Of a stretch of 64,000 nt of DNA, positions 1 through 8,031 are shown piece after piece (position 1 is the first letter of the stretch; each line of letters opens with the position of its first letter). Origin of the DNA: Acetobacterium bakii (lineage in GTDB: Bacteria > Bacillota > Clostridia > Eubacteriales > Eubacteriaceae); the NCBI RefSeq assembly GCF_001263355.1, contig NZ_LGYO01000031.1, forward strand, positions 48,969-112,968, written 5' to 3'. The position numbers and the translations under genes were made by a program. Below the pieces are notes generated by a model. It worked only from the letters and a program-made list of their open reading frames with translations. It made no database searches and had not been told where the DNA came from.

Positions 1-63
1 TTTTAATTCCCCTCACTTTAAGTTTATATTTTCCCAGCAATTTCTCTATAAGACAAGTACATT

Positions 64-88
64 AAAAAGAAGAGGCGTTAACCTCTTC
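64..88 (-). terminator. Terminator of the left hicAB operon
   Basis: AAGAGG at 70-75 pairs with CCTCTT at 82-87 around a six-base loop. Read on the minus strand the stem is followed by a T run. It sits just past the stop codon of the minus-strand hicB, so it probably ends the hicAB transcript. Confidence 0.6.
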
Positions 89-99
89 CTGTCGGTCGA

Positions 100-633
100 T
101 TATCGGCAAAGATGCTTTTGATTATTCTTTGATTTAATATTCAAATTTTTCAATTTAGAAATTCTTTTTTTTAAAATTGGTGGTTTATTGATTAAAACCC
201 TATATGCTCCCTTATCAATCTTTATCATCGAAGTCTGAGGACTTTCAATCATTCTAATTAAAGCGTCCTGGAGCACCTGAGAAAAGTTGACATTCTTTTC
301 AAGTGCAGCATCATTTAACCAGGAAGGAATAGTGAGTGTCTTCTTAACCGCTCTGGATTCAGTTCTCTTTTTATAGGCGGCCATATCAAATTCAATCACT
401 ACTAAAAACTGTCCCTCTTCCAGCTTAATGGCTTGTGGGTTAGAAGCCTGCGGAATCGGCTCTTTCTTATCCTCCATATAGGACAAAACAAGTCCCAATG
501 CCTCAAAGGCCATTTCGTAAGATTGATCTATGGTATCTCCACAGGTATTGCAGCCGGGAAGGTCTGGAAAGAATACGGAAAAACCGCCATCCTCTTCAGG
601 AATAAAAACCGCTGGATAAAACAATTTCTTCAT
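100..633 (-). CDS. hicB: HicB-family antitoxin
   Basis: Antitoxin of a HicAB module, expected to bind and block the HicA mRNA interferase and to repress its own promoter. Residues 1-75 form the HicB partial RNase H-like fold, with the typical FFPDLPGC at 21-28. Residues about 97-128 look like a ribbon-helix-helix DNA-binding segment (KKTLTIPSWLNDAAL). A lysine-rich tail (131-177) goes beyond the usual length of about 130-140 residues and is odd. The start has a GGAGG site 7-8 bases upstream. It lies 27 bases downstream of hicA, in the usual hicA-hicB order. The family call is firm; activity of the module is inferred. Confidence 0.88.
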   Translation of the reverse strand: MKKLFYPAVFIPEEDGGFSVFFPDLPGCNTCGDTIDQSYEMAFEALGLVLSYMEDKKEPIPQASNPQAIKLEEGQFLVVIEFDMAAYKKRTESRAVKKTLTIPSWLNDAALEKNVNFSQVLQDALIRMIESPQTSMIKIDKGAYRVLINKPPILKKRISKLKNLNIKSKNNQKHLCR

Positions 634-660
634 GGGTATTTCCTCCTTTGTGGGTTCGGG

Positions 661-849
661 CTATTTCAGCCCGGCATCTTTTAATATTTGCTGTTCAGTG
701 CCCTTTTTAAGATCTTTTGAGTGATAAGGTACGGTGGTTCTTTTCCCAGTATCCGGATTCACAAAGAATTTATGGGAGCCGTTTTGGCGTTCCTCAATAA
801 ATCCATTTTCTTTAAGGAGCTTTATCATCTGTTTTGGTGTCATTGGCAT
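661..849 (-). CDS. hicA: HicA-family mRNA interferase toxin
   Basis: Small toxin of 62 residues with the HicA double-stranded-RNA-binding-like fold. The GSHKFF segment at 24-29 carries the catalytic histidine (His26), and the run through VPYHSKDLKKGT to the C-terminal ILKDAGL is typical of the family. Toxins of this type cleave mRNA and are neutralised by the HicB encoded just downstream. A second ATG two codons in is an alternative start; the upstream GGAAGTGGGG is only a fair ribosome site. All key residues are present, so the toxin looks intact. Confidence 0.85.
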   Translation of the reverse strand: MPMTPKQMIKLLKENGFIEERQNGSHKFFVNPDTGKRTTVPYHSKDLKKGTEQQILKDAGLK

Positions 850-879
850 TGTCTTAACCCCACTTCCTTATCATGATCA

Positions 880-908
880 ATTGTAACACGTGTTAATACG
901 TGTGTCAA
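880..908 (-). promoter_or_regulatory. hicA promoter with operator in the spacer
   Basis: On the minus strand, TTGACA (908-903) and TACAAT (885-880) are separated by exactly 17 bases. The spacer and its edge (886-903) hold the near-palindrome ACACGTGTTAATACGTGT. An autorepressing HicB bound there would cover the -35/-10 spacer. The promoter hexamers are seen; binding by HicB is inferred. Confidence 0.75.
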
Positions 909-1214
909 TTGATTTTAAAGTTGACTATTTTAACTTTTTTCCATTAATTCCATTTATTCCATGGGTTTATGACATTTGCGACACGATCCAGAAAATAAAA
1001 AAGAAGAGGTTTCCCTCTCCTATCGGTTGGTTTGTTTGCTGGTTGCGGTTCTGACCTCTGAAATTTCAGGACTCGGATAATTTGCGGACTCCTAAAAATT
1101 GAGGGCTCCAAATGCAGCCGGTTTTTCGTCTCTATTGGTTCGTTGATTTTGCGGGTTGATTATGCGGTAGGTCGAGGAGGGTGAAAATTTAAAACTTCAT
1201 TTGCCATCCTCTTT
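909..1214. other. Gap between hicAB and AbiH, no gene seen
   Basis: No coding region is convincing on either strand. A weak hairpin (AGAGG/CCTCT) lies near 1,000-1,016. A phrase near 1,097-1,125 (ATTGAGGGCTCCAAATG) resembles one near 4,270-4,300 (ATTGAGGGCTTTAAATG), perhaps pieces of the same decayed gene. Confidence 0.4.
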
Positions 1215-2135
1215 CTAAATTAAATAATCACTTATTCCACAAATAGCTGGATCGATTTTAGTGAAAAAACTATAGCATTTTAATGTATGGTCGCTAGGGT
1301 CGATTCCAGCGTTGGAATTTGTATATCTGGATATTCTCCATTTCAATGGCTTTAGCATTTTTTCCAATTCTTCAAAGTAAACCTTATCCACAAAACCCAT
1401 CGAATGTCCAAGCACTATAATTTCATCGACTTCATCCTTATAGTCAGCAATCCAGTTAATTAAATTATCTATTTGAAGTTTTTTTTGATTACTACAATAA
1501 AAGTCATACATTGATTGGTACTGTTTATGGATATAAAAGTCGTCATGATCATCTTCATCACGATTACGAATGGAAATTTCAATACCAACATCAATATCAT
1601 GCGGATGAAAGACTCTTAAAGCTTCTTCTTCTGGATTTGCATAGCCGAATATCAACTCATCGCCATCATCGAAAAAGCCGTGTATATGGGTTATTCCATG
1701 GATATTTTCACAATTATACAGCTCCTGAATAGTCGAAGTGTAATTGAATGATAAGATTAATGAGTTCTCAAACATATCTTTATTAATGAAGTGGTATCTA
1801 TTGTCAAATATTTTTTGATTTGCAGTCAGGATCATATATTTTAAGGCTTCATTTCGAACATAATACATTGTATCCATTATCTGTTCCATTTGAAAAATTA
1901 CACCATCTCTATCAGACTCCTTATCCGATAGATAGTCTGGTGATTCAATATACGACTCTGCCATTGCTGCAACGTCAAAATATGACAAACCTTCTTCATA
2001 CGCATTCCAATCGACACCAGAGTTGCTGTAATAATCATACGTATCATGTTTTTCTACGCAGTTTTGAAAATCATTTGTTGATGTGGGAAGGTTATGGTGT
2101 AGATCAAAACCATTTCCTATAATATATAATTTCAT
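1215..2135 (-). CDS. AbiH-family abortive infection protein
   Basis: Matches the AbiH family, first known as a lactococcal plasmid phage-resistance protein. The N-terminus MKLYIIGNGFDLHH is the family hallmark. A conserved NYTST (131-135) and THIHG (149-153) follow, then LGHSMG (242-247) near the end, close to the family layout; the length of 306 residues is typical. I placed the start at the ATG at 2135 because the family begins there. A GTG at 2207 would add 24 residues that overlap a decayed DUF3102 reading frame. Neither start has a good ribosome site. The biochemical mechanism of AbiH is not established. Confidence 0.8.
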   Translation of the reverse strand: MKLYIIGNGFDLHHNLPTSTNDFQNCVEKHDTYDYYSNSGVDWNAYEEGLSYFDVAAMAESYIESPDYLSDKESDRDGVIFQMEQIMDTMYYVRNEALKYMILTANQKIFDNRYHFINKDMFENSLILSFNYTSTIQELYNCENIHGITHIHGFFDDGDELIFGYANPEEEALRVFHPHDIDVGIEISIRNRDEDDHDDFYIHKQYQSMYDFYCSNQKKLQIDNLINWIADYKDEVDEIIVLGHSMGFVDKVYFEELEKMLKPLKWRISRYTNSNAGIDPSDHTLKCYSFFTKIDPAICGISDYLI

Positions 2136-2158
2136 GTCATTTTCATATTGCGAATATT

Positions 2159-2320
2159 TCAATCGCAATTCCCTTCTTTGTAATTCGACGCTGAAAGATT
2201 TGAACACTCGTTAGCAACTTTAATAAATCTTGTTGCTGTAATATTGCTGAACTCAACCTTCTCTTCCAGCCATTTTCTCCATTCGCTGTGCATTATTGGC
2301 TTCCGTTTTATCGGACAGCA
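2159..2320 (-). pseudogene. Remnant of a DUF3102-type phage protein
   Basis: One minus-strand frame carries HSEWRKWLEEKVEFSNITA then TRFIKVANE and a stop at 2159. This is the pattern of the DUF3102 family of phage and plasmid proteins (W..WLEE.V.FS..TA..F..V). An in-frame TAA lies at 2321-2323, so only about 50 residues survive. It marks the region as decayed phage-like DNA. Confidence 0.45.
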
Positions 2321-2606
2321 TTATTGAACCTACCGCTCCTCCGGAAAGTTTAAGAGACTTTTTCAGATTTTGCCGGTAAAGTAAGAACCTGGGCTTTCTT
2401 CTAAAAATGGAATAAAGTCTCTCGTCGAATTTTCAACGCAACTTTTCACCCCCCTGAATTTTCAGGGTAAAAAAAAACATGACGGACTAAATCAAGGGCT
2501 TTTTTCTTTACAGGATGTTTGTATGGGTGAGCGGTTTGCCGGGGGATAAAATCCGAATCGTTTCGGAATTTGGCTAATCCTCTTCGTATACCATGATGTC
2601 GCCGGG
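2321..2606. other. Non-coding gap with a short perfect inverted repeat
   Basis: No gene is supported. CCCTGAATTTTCAGGG at 2452-2467 is a perfect 7-base-arm palindrome followed by an A run on the plus strand, which is the wrong polarity for a terminator on either strand. Probably eroded mobile-element sequence. Confidence 0.35.
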
Positions 2607-2819
2607 TTAAATTCGTTCTCCGGTATCATTCATAACCATTTCAATATTGATAGTGCAATCTAAAGCCCCGGCAATCTCTTTCAATTCCTCTTCTTTAAAG
2701 TTGTCACGCTTGAATTTCCCGCTTATATTCTGTGGGGATTGATCCAGCTTTTCAGCCAGATCTTTAAGCGACATATTTCTTTTAAGCATAGCAATTTTAA
2801 TTTTTTCGGTCATACTCAA
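2607..2819 (-). CDS. Small Xre-family HTH regulator
   Basis: A single Cro/C1-type helix-turn-helix domain of about 70 residues: MSLKDLAEKLDQSPQNISGK forms helices 2-3, then KEIAGALDCTINI closes the fold. I chose the TTG at 2819, because a GTG at 2828 is part of the GGAGGTG ribosome site itself; an ATG at 2813 is also possible. It is divergent from the HIRAN-like gene at 2978, with AT-rich inverted repeats between them, so it probably regulates that intergenic region. The target is inferred. Confidence 0.7.
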   Translation of the reverse strand: MSMTEKIKIAMLKRNMSLKDLAEKLDQSPQNISGKFKRDNFKEEELKEIAGALDCTINIEMVMNDTGERI

Positions 2820-2890
2820 ATTAAGCACCTCCTTTTATTTCATAATAAACTAAATAAGGAATGTAATCAATATTTATTTTACCAAATTAA

Positions 2891-2948
2891 CTTTATAGTT
2901 AATAAACACTTCACTAAATTAATTATAAAGTTTATATTTAACTATAAA
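2891..2948. promoter_or_regulatory. Candidate operator between divergent genes
   Basis: CTTTATAGTTAA at 2891-2902 and TTAACTATAAA at 2938-2948 are inverted copies about 45 bases apart in the spacer between the Xre gene and the HIRAN-like gene. Their position suggests binding sites for the Xre protein. Confidence 0.35.
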
Positions 2949-2977
2949 ATTGATAGATGTTGAAAGGAGAAATCAAA

Positions 2978-3316
2978 ATGTATAACCTATCAGAAATCGC
3001 AAGAATCGCCAACAAACTGGCCACCACCGGATTAACCAAAAGCCAGGCATTTAAAAGAGCCTGGGAGCTGGCCAAAGGTAAAACCCTTGTTGTTAAAGGC
3101 GTCACCCAGGGAAAACGGCAAACAGCCATTGACCACATGAAGCAGTATGACCCATCAGAAGTTACCATCAGCCTTCAAAGAAATACTCAAAACTACTTTG
3201 ATACTGATACCGTTGAAGTTATAGCCACTATACAGGGTAATTCCTACTGTGTGGGCTACCTGGCCTCTTCTGTTTCTGGATGGTTATCAAGGTCATGGAC
3301 TTTGGAACAGCCCTAA
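2978..3316 (+). CDS. HIRAN-like domain protein, 3' end probably frameshifted
   Basis: The start at 2978 has AAAGGAG upstream and begins MYNLSEIARIANKL. Residues about 35-100 resemble a HIRAN domain: VKGVTQGKRQTAIDHMK, then an N.YD.D.VEV strand, then GYLASSV. HIRAN domains bind DNA ends and accompany helicases and nucleases in mobile DNA. After SVSG the frame runs into SRSWTLEQP and stops, but another frame continues (KGCLKQIVGGNGLYYGLRIN) to a stop at 3389 and looks like the true domain end. At least one indel therefore seems to have broken the last third. Function in this element is unknown. Confidence 0.45.
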   Translation: MYNLSEIARIANKLATTGLTKSQAFKRAWELAKGKTLVVKGVTQGKRQTAIDHMKQYDPSEVTISLQRNTQNYFDTDTVEVIATIQGNSYCVGYLASSVSGWLSRSWTLEQP

Positions 3317-3389
3317 AGGGTGCTTAAAACAGATTGTCGGCGGTAATGGTTTATATTATGGATTGCGGATTAATGCACAGATAGCATAG

Positions 3390-3569
3390 CCTGCATAGGC
3401 AGGAAAGAAGATTGTACCTATGAGGATGCAGCACACAGAATTACTACTGGTAAAAGAAGCCGTTACTTGATAAAGGTATATCTCCAATCATTAAAGACCT
3501 TGGAGAGGGACACTGTCCATAACCAAACTTGCATACAGCATGTATTAAAAGAAAGTGAGAATGTAGAAC
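3390..3569. other. Gap with a possible coding relic
   Basis: A plus-strand frame without a start codon (about 3,373-3,595) reads like real protein (RSRYLIKVYLQSLKTLERD) and overlaps the start of the next gene. It may be a relic of a phage gene. I cannot name it. Confidence 0.2.
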
Positions 3570-3923
3570 TTGGAGACAGAAGAAAAAGTATTTGAAATAT
3601 TGCAGAAATATACTAAAAAATCACTGGTTGATTTTAGCTGGGCCAGAGATAGCGATCTAGGTATTTATCTTGTGAATAGCGAATGTTGTTCAAGCATATA
3701 TCTTGGGGAATTATTAAAAAATGACCTTAAACAAGCCTCAAAAGTATTGTCCCATGAATTAGGACATCATTATTTATACAGAGGTAAAATTGATATGAAA
3801 AAATATAAACATGGCAGTGATCAACGAGACGAAAATTATGTAAAACTTATTGAAGCTGATGCTGATGCATTCGGGGCAGGTCTTAGGAGTGCAATACGTC
3901 TTGAATGGTGTTATTTGCAGTAA
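3570..3923 (+). CDS. ImmA/IrrE-like metallopeptidase, C-terminus broken
   Basis: Carries the zinc-peptidase HELGHH motif (about residues 63-68) and a downstream EADADAF that supplies the third ligand in ImmA/IrrE proteins. These peptidases cleave Xre-type repressors to induce mobile elements. It starts with TTG. After EADADAFGAGL the sequence leaves the family pattern and ends at 117 residues, short for the family, so the 3' end is probably frameshifted. Whether it is active is doubtful. A small Xre gene 750 bases away could once have been its target. Confidence 0.55.
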   Translation: METEEKVFEILQKYTKKSLVDFSWARDSDLGIYLVNSECCSSIYLGELLKNDLKQASKVLSHELGHHYLYRGKIDMKKYKHGSDQRDENYVKLIEADADAFGAGLRSAIRLEWCYLQ

Positions 3924-3959
3924 GAGTAGACCTCTTCCAAAAATAAATAATTTAATCCT

Positions 3960-4127
3960 GGAGGTATTGAATTTGGAGCTAATGGTGACTATAGTGAAAT
4001 ATCAGGTGGGGACATCCCAGGCATTGAACCGGAAAACATGGAAATATGCAAATATCTGGCCGAATATGCCAGCTTATTAATCAGATCAAGCAATAAAGCC
4101 ATTTTAGAGGAAAAAACAGGTTGCTAA
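3960..4127 (+). pseudogene. Coding relic of an unknown protein
   Basis: An open 56-codon stretch without a start codon reads ANGDYSEISGGDIPGIEP and then MEICKYLAEYASLLIRSSN up to a stop at 4125-4127. Composition looks coding, but no family was recognised. It follows the broken peptidase and may be part of the same decayed operon. From 4,128 to 4,401 nothing is seen. Confidence 0.25.
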
Positions 4128-4401
4128 AAAAGTACCCTGAGTTAGACAATGATAGCTTTCATAGATTTTTCGACGCTGTTCTACAGGCCATTTGATGGTG
4201 GTCTTTCTTTATGCCCTTAGGAGCTGATTCTGGATAATAACACGGGATTTAGCTTAATGATTATGTGTGGAGAATTGAGGGCTTTAAATGGACCGGTATG
4301 GGCTTAAAACAATAAAGCCATGAGTTAAAATATTATTTGCAAATTATCCGTGATATTTATACCTATAAATGGCTTTGCAGTGGGAATATAAAACCCATGC
4401 C

Positions 4402-4424
4402 TTGGCGACTATTTGGCGACTATT
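4402..4424 (+). promoter_or_regulatory. Putative integrase arm-type sites of the left element
   Basis: TTGGCGACTATT occurs twice head to tail about 120 bases before the attachment repeat. At the equivalent place before the second attachment repeat stands TGGTGTTTATT twice. The matching position and layout suggest arm-binding sites of two related integrases with different specificity. Confidence 0.4.
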
Positions 4425-4543
4425 CTAAATTTTTGTAGATTTTTTGATTGTTATTCATGATCATTTATTAAAAGATAAAACGCCAATATCGCATATTATT
4501 GCCATTTATTGAGTTAATGAAAGTCCATTGATTTTCACTTGCC

Positions 4544-4615
4544 TTACTGGCAGTCAGAAGGCCAGGGGTTCGAGTCCCCTCATCTCCACCAATAAGAATT
4601 GCACAAGAGAGCCAT
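4544..4615 (+). repeat. Attachment-site direct repeat, copy 1 (tmRNA 3' end)
   Basis: Exact 72-bp match to 18,253-18,324. It contains GGGGTTCGAGTCCCC (T arm) and CATCTCCACCA (acceptor end, with the U70 and CCA expected of tmRNA), followed by the start of a terminator. No tmRNA or tRNA body precedes it, so this is a duplicated 3' end made by integration. Similarity continues upstream (GATTTTCACTT and further) because both sides are right ends of related elements. Confidence 0.75.
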
Positions 4616-4632
4616 CGAGGCTCTCTTTTTTT
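4606..4632 (+). terminator. Terminator carried with the tmRNA 3' end
   Basis: AGAGAGCC and GGCTCTCT pair around ATCGA, followed by a T run. The second copy at 18,315 differs by one loop base. It is part of the duplicated attachment region. Confidence 0.75.
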
Positions 4633-4672
4633 ATTGTCAAAAGGTCAAACTTATCAAGAAAAGCCCCAGCCT

Positions 4673-4695
4673 GATGTTTATTTGGTGTTTATTCC
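4673..4695 (+). promoter_or_regulatory. Putative arm-type integrase sites, left end of the satellite
   Basis: GATGTTTATTTGGTGTTTATT holds two tandem copies of TGTTTATT about 60 bases inside the left attachment repeat. The same doubled motif recurs at 18,111-18,134 just inside the right attachment repeat. That symmetry is what arm sites of a lambda-type integrase look like. Confidence 0.5.
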
Positions 4696-4868
4696 TGCAA
4701 AAAATTAAAGACCCATAACATAAGCTATGAACCTTTAGTATAGGAGTAATTTCTTTTATCAACCTTATTAACTCACTGAATATCCCAATCAGATAGTGCA
4801 CCCTTTCAGATAATTCAGGGCACACTATCCCGTAAACGATTGCGATGTTTCGGACAGAGTGCAATCAC

Positions 4869-5411
4869 TTAAGTGACAGGCACCGTATATTCTTTAAATT
4901 CCTCACCAAAAAACACTCCTGGGATTGGGTTAAACCCCTTTATTTTAATTTCTAACATGCTTTCAATTCTTCCTGTAATAACCTCATCACTCTTTATATC
5001 ATTATACCAATTTTCAACAGCTTCACACATTTCTTCACAAAAACAAGCTACATTTAATGTAAGTATATTATCAATTTTAACTCTATGTAATCCTAAAGTT
5101 GTAAATTGAATCTTTTCAAGCGTTTCTCTAACCCTTTGGGTAGTTATATCATCTGTACCTTCATGCAAAATCGAACATCTTAATGCATAGCAATCTCTTC
5201 CTGTAAGAAAAATAGCCATATCACCATTAAAAATTGAACTGTTCAACTCCAATAAATAGCTGTCAAACCATTCAATATACCTAGCTTGTGACCCCAAATT
5301 GGGGCGTGCTAACTTTCCGCAAATGTCAGGCATTGATAGAGCTATAAAAATCGCTGAATACCAATTTTTATTTTCGATAGACAACCTTACAGAATTAATA
5401 AATTTTTTCAT
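4869..5411 (-). CDS. HEPN-like protein of unknown function
   Basis: 180 residues, helical, with good GAGG spacing upstream. LTGRDCYALRCSILHEG around residues 69-85 holds Arg78 and His83 as an RX4H motif, the catalytic signature of many HEPN ribonucleases. I recognise no named family beyond this pattern. It lies between the left attachment site and the integrase, the usual cargo slot, next to a PIN-like protein and a membrane protein. A role in phage defence is inference. The fragment at 5,552-5,580 repeats its 3' end. Confidence 0.6.
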   Translation of the reverse strand: MKKFINSVRLSIENKNWYSAIFIALSMPDICGKLARPNLGSQARYIEWFDSYLLELNSSIFNGDMAIFLTGRDCYALRCSILHEGTDDITTQRVRETLEKIQFTTLGLHRVKIDNILTLNVACFCEEMCEAVENWYNDIKSDEVITGRIESMLEIKIKGFNPIPGVFFGEEFKEYTVPVT

Positions 5412-5684
5412 ACCTTACCTCACTTGTATAATACTAATATATTCGGAAACTTTTTGTTAAGCATCCTATCAATCCATTTATGTGTATTTTCTTCTAAAAT
5501 TTAACTTTGTGTGTGCTGACACTCTCGTTACTAGGAACAAAACAGATTTCAACTTAAGCAATAGGCACCGTATCCTTTTTATAACGCAACTGCACTGGCT
5601 CCGGGAAAGAGTGCTTTGAAATATTCAGTATTGGAAACACTGCTCTGAATCAACGGAAAGCATGCACCTTTTCAAGTGGAATAT
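5412..5684. other. Gap with a short duplication
   Basis: ACTTAAG....AGGCACCGTAT at about 5,552-5,580 repeats 4,867-4,893, the stop-codon end of the HEPN-like gene. No coding region is seen. It suggests a past duplication or replacement in the cargo slot. Confidence 0.35.
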
Positions 5685-6875
5685 TCAACTCACTTGATAA
5701 TTTATACTTTTATAATAACTTTCTTTTAATTTAAGTAATCCCTTTTCTAACTCTAATATATTATTTTTTGTATTATAAATTTGATTTTTTATATTTGAAG
5801 GCATTTCTATTTTTTCGTATTTTTTCTCAAGTACATTTATTGTGTCTAATTTATTTCTAATTTTAGAACGATATCGCTCAATTTCTTTAAGTGTTTTTGT
5901 AATAAATTCATCTGTATTGTTCTCAAATATCTTATTCTCAAATAATATGTTTTCAAATAAATTATCACTAATAATGGAATCCTTATTAATTAGATATTTG
6001 TTTTGTACATTCCAGAAAATTCTTATATCAGCATCCACTTGACTGACTTCATCAATTACACTTTGGTCCAACTCTACGTCGCTTTTTTCATTATAAGTCT
6101 CAATAAAACTATTCATTGTATACATTCCAAATTCTTGTTCTGTCTCGTCAATAAACTCTTTGCGCAATTCTATACGTGGCCCTATTGTTTTTCCATTACA
6201 CTGATTCCACCAATCTTCTTTTTTATCCTGTGTAATAAAAATGATGTTTTTTTTGTTTTCTTGTGAATAATTTAATATTTCCTTCCAAATAATAAGATCT
6301 CCGTAGATGTTATCATTTTTTCCTCCTTTAATTGCATCTTTGTACCCTGGAGGTATTTTATCTTCATATCTTACTTTTCCCTGATCATAAATAATTTGCT
6401 TTGCTTTAATATCAAATGGTGAACCTACTCTATTTTCGTACAAAGACAAAAGTTTTGGCAATATATTATCTTCAGATGGTTTTTGAACTAATAGATTTTT
6501 TTCTCTATGATTCTTTACCCAGGTTTGTAGATAATCTTCTAACTCCATTATCTCTGGATTATCCTCTTTTATGCGTATAGACTCAATGCATTTTTTCACA
6601 AAGCTTTCTGCTTCAGTCTTTAACGAATCATATGTAATGACCGTATCATAAATGACTTTACATCTTTTACTCATAAATTCAGTCGCTACGTGGTGAGGCA
6701 TCCAGATTCTATCTTGAAATAATGATATTGCCTCAAGTAATCCTTCTCTAGTTTTGGTCGAATATCTATATAAATTCAACAGCACATTAGTATCAAATAC
6801 AAATATCGAATTTTCCCATAACATTTTCTTATTATCTATATCCGGTTCTAAATATTCACAGATTGCTTTTCTCAT
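5685..6875 (-). CDS. PIN-like domain protein with coiled-coil tail
   Basis: 396 residues. The N-terminal 225 residues follow the PIN-like (PIN_8) pattern: FDTNVLLNLYRYS with Asp28, WMPHHVATEF with Glu66, YGDLIIWKEI with Asp193, and FITQDKKEDWW with Asp217. These acidic residues form the metal site of PIN ribonucleases. The remaining 170 residues are charged and probably coiled coil (IENNIL..EKGLLKLKES). The start has AGGGAGA upstream. It is not paired with an obvious small antitoxin. The element cargo position suggests a defence or stability role, which is inferred. Confidence 0.75.
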   Translation of the reverse strand: MRKAICEYLEPDIDNKKMLWENSIFVFDTNVLLNLYRYSTKTREGLLEAISLFQDRIWMPHHVATEFMSKRCKVIYDTVITYDSLKTEAESFVKKCIESIRIKEDNPEIMELEDYLQTWVKNHREKNLLVQKPSEDNILPKLLSLYENRVGSPFDIKAKQIIYDQGKVRYEDKIPPGYKDAIKGGKNDNIYGDLIIWKEILNYSQENKKNIIFITQDKKEDWWNQCNGKTIGPRIELRKEFIDETEQEFGMYTMNSFIETYNEKSDVELDQSVIDEVSQVDADIRIFWNVQNKYLINKDSIISDNLFENILFENKIFENNTDEFITKTLKEIERYRSKIRNKLDTINVLEKKYEKIEMPSNIKNQIYNTKNNILELEKGLLKLKESYYKSINYQVS

Positions 6876-7067
6876 AATCTATATCTCCCTACTAAAATAC
6901 TAATTAAATTTTTCATATTTTTCACAAAGTCATTTCTTTATGAATTTTTCGCTACTATTCTTTTATATTATAAGTTTAATTATAAAAAAATGAAACAATA
7001 TTTTAATTATTTTCAATAGATGCTAATTTTACTGAGCGGCTTTTGTATAAACACGAATTTTTCAAGA

Positions 7068-7976
7068 TTACAATTTCTCCTTAGGTTCTTCTTTTTTCCA
7101 AGTTAAAAGAGAGGAAAAATAAAGAAATACAAAAAACATTCCTAAAAAGAAGACCGTTATAATACCCCTTTTGACACAAATAAATAATTGATAATTATAT
7201 GTAGTAAACGGAATCAGAGTTAATGGAATTACGATTGAAGCAATGGAATATAAACAAAATATTATTAAGCCTGCTTTCATTCCTTTTGGCTTTCCTAACG
7301 CACTTATTCTATGTGACAATTGTGTCTTTTGAAAATTAAGCCAATCAATCGAATCTTTCAAATTTCTTATTTCACTTATAGCATCGTCATACCATTTATT
7401 AGAGAAGAACGGCATTTGATATGACTTCATGTTAAAACTTGGCATGAATAATCCGCCATGAATTTGACGCGTGGTTTCTTCTATATAATCTTCATATGCT
7501 TCAATAGCATATTTGCAAATCTCATAATCAAAATCATCTAGATCCTTAACCAGTATACGTGGTATACCGACTTCATTTATATCTTCTTTTTTACAATCTT
7601 TATCTAAAATTGTTTTTTTAACCTCATGCCAGATATTATTGCATTTATCCCAAAATGGCATTAGGTCTTCAAAACGTATATTCAAACGATCCTCTTCTTT
7701 ATACAAATCCACCAGTTTCGTATTTTTTATTAACTCAATTATATTTTTTCTTATGAAGTCCTTAGCATCATCTTCAGTAACTTTTTTTATTAATTTTTCC
7801 ATTTTGTTTTGTTTGAAAGACAATTCCTCCAAAACCTCATTTAAACTTGTTATTGCATCATTTCTTTCAGTGCTTAGTGTTATAAGTTTACTAGCAACGA
7901 ATCCTCCTATAATTGCAATAATAGTAGCAGTACACCCTGCCACTGTCGAAAGTAGTGTTGTCAAGTCATATAACAT
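7068..7976 (-). CDS. Three-helix membrane protein of unknown function
   Basis: 302 residues. One membrane segment near the N-terminus (VAGCTATIIAIIGGFVASKL) is followed by a long soluble, partly coiled region and two membrane segments near the C-terminus (LIIFCLYSIASIVIPLTLI and ITVFFLGMFFVFLYFSSLL). I chose the ATG at 7976 because TTG at 7988 lies in the ribosome site TTGGAGG. No family was recognised. It sits between the integrase and the PIN-like gene in the cargo slot. A membrane effector of an abortive-infection system is possible but unproven. Confidence 0.65.
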   Translation of the reverse strand: MLYDLTTLLSTVAGCTATIIAIIGGFVASKLITLSTERNDAITSLNEVLEELSFKQNKMEKLIKKVTEDDAKDFIRKNIIELIKNTKLVDLYKEEDRLNIRFEDLMPFWDKCNNIWHEVKKTILDKDCKKEDINEVGIPRILVKDLDDFDYEICKYAIEAYEDYIEETTRQIHGGLFMPSFNMKSYQMPFFSNKWYDDAISEIRNLKDSIDWLNFQKTQLSHRISALGKPKGMKAGLIIFCLYSIASIVIPLTLIPFTTYNYQLFICVKRGIITVFFLGMFFVFLYFSSLLTWKKEEPKEKL

Positions 7977-8031
7977 TATTTCCTCCAATTATTGTATTAA
8001 TACTAGACCTTATTAAAGATCTACTATAAAA

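Noticed and set aside
2452..2467. Terminator at the CCCTGAATTTTCAGGG palindrome
   Set aside because: The adjacent homopolymer run is on the wrong side for either strand, and no gene ends there.
3850..4080. 76-codon plus-strand frame after the broken peptidase
   Set aside because: It overlaps the peptidase end, and another frame in the same stretch looks more like real protein.
4546..4590. Complete tRNA or tmRNA gene
   Set aside because: Only the T arm and acceptor 3' end are present. No matching 5' acceptor strand or D-arm/body is found upstream of either copy.
4637..4864. 75-codon minus-strand frame next to the left attachment site
   Set aside because: No ribosome site, overlaps the putative arm sites, and composition is not protein-like.
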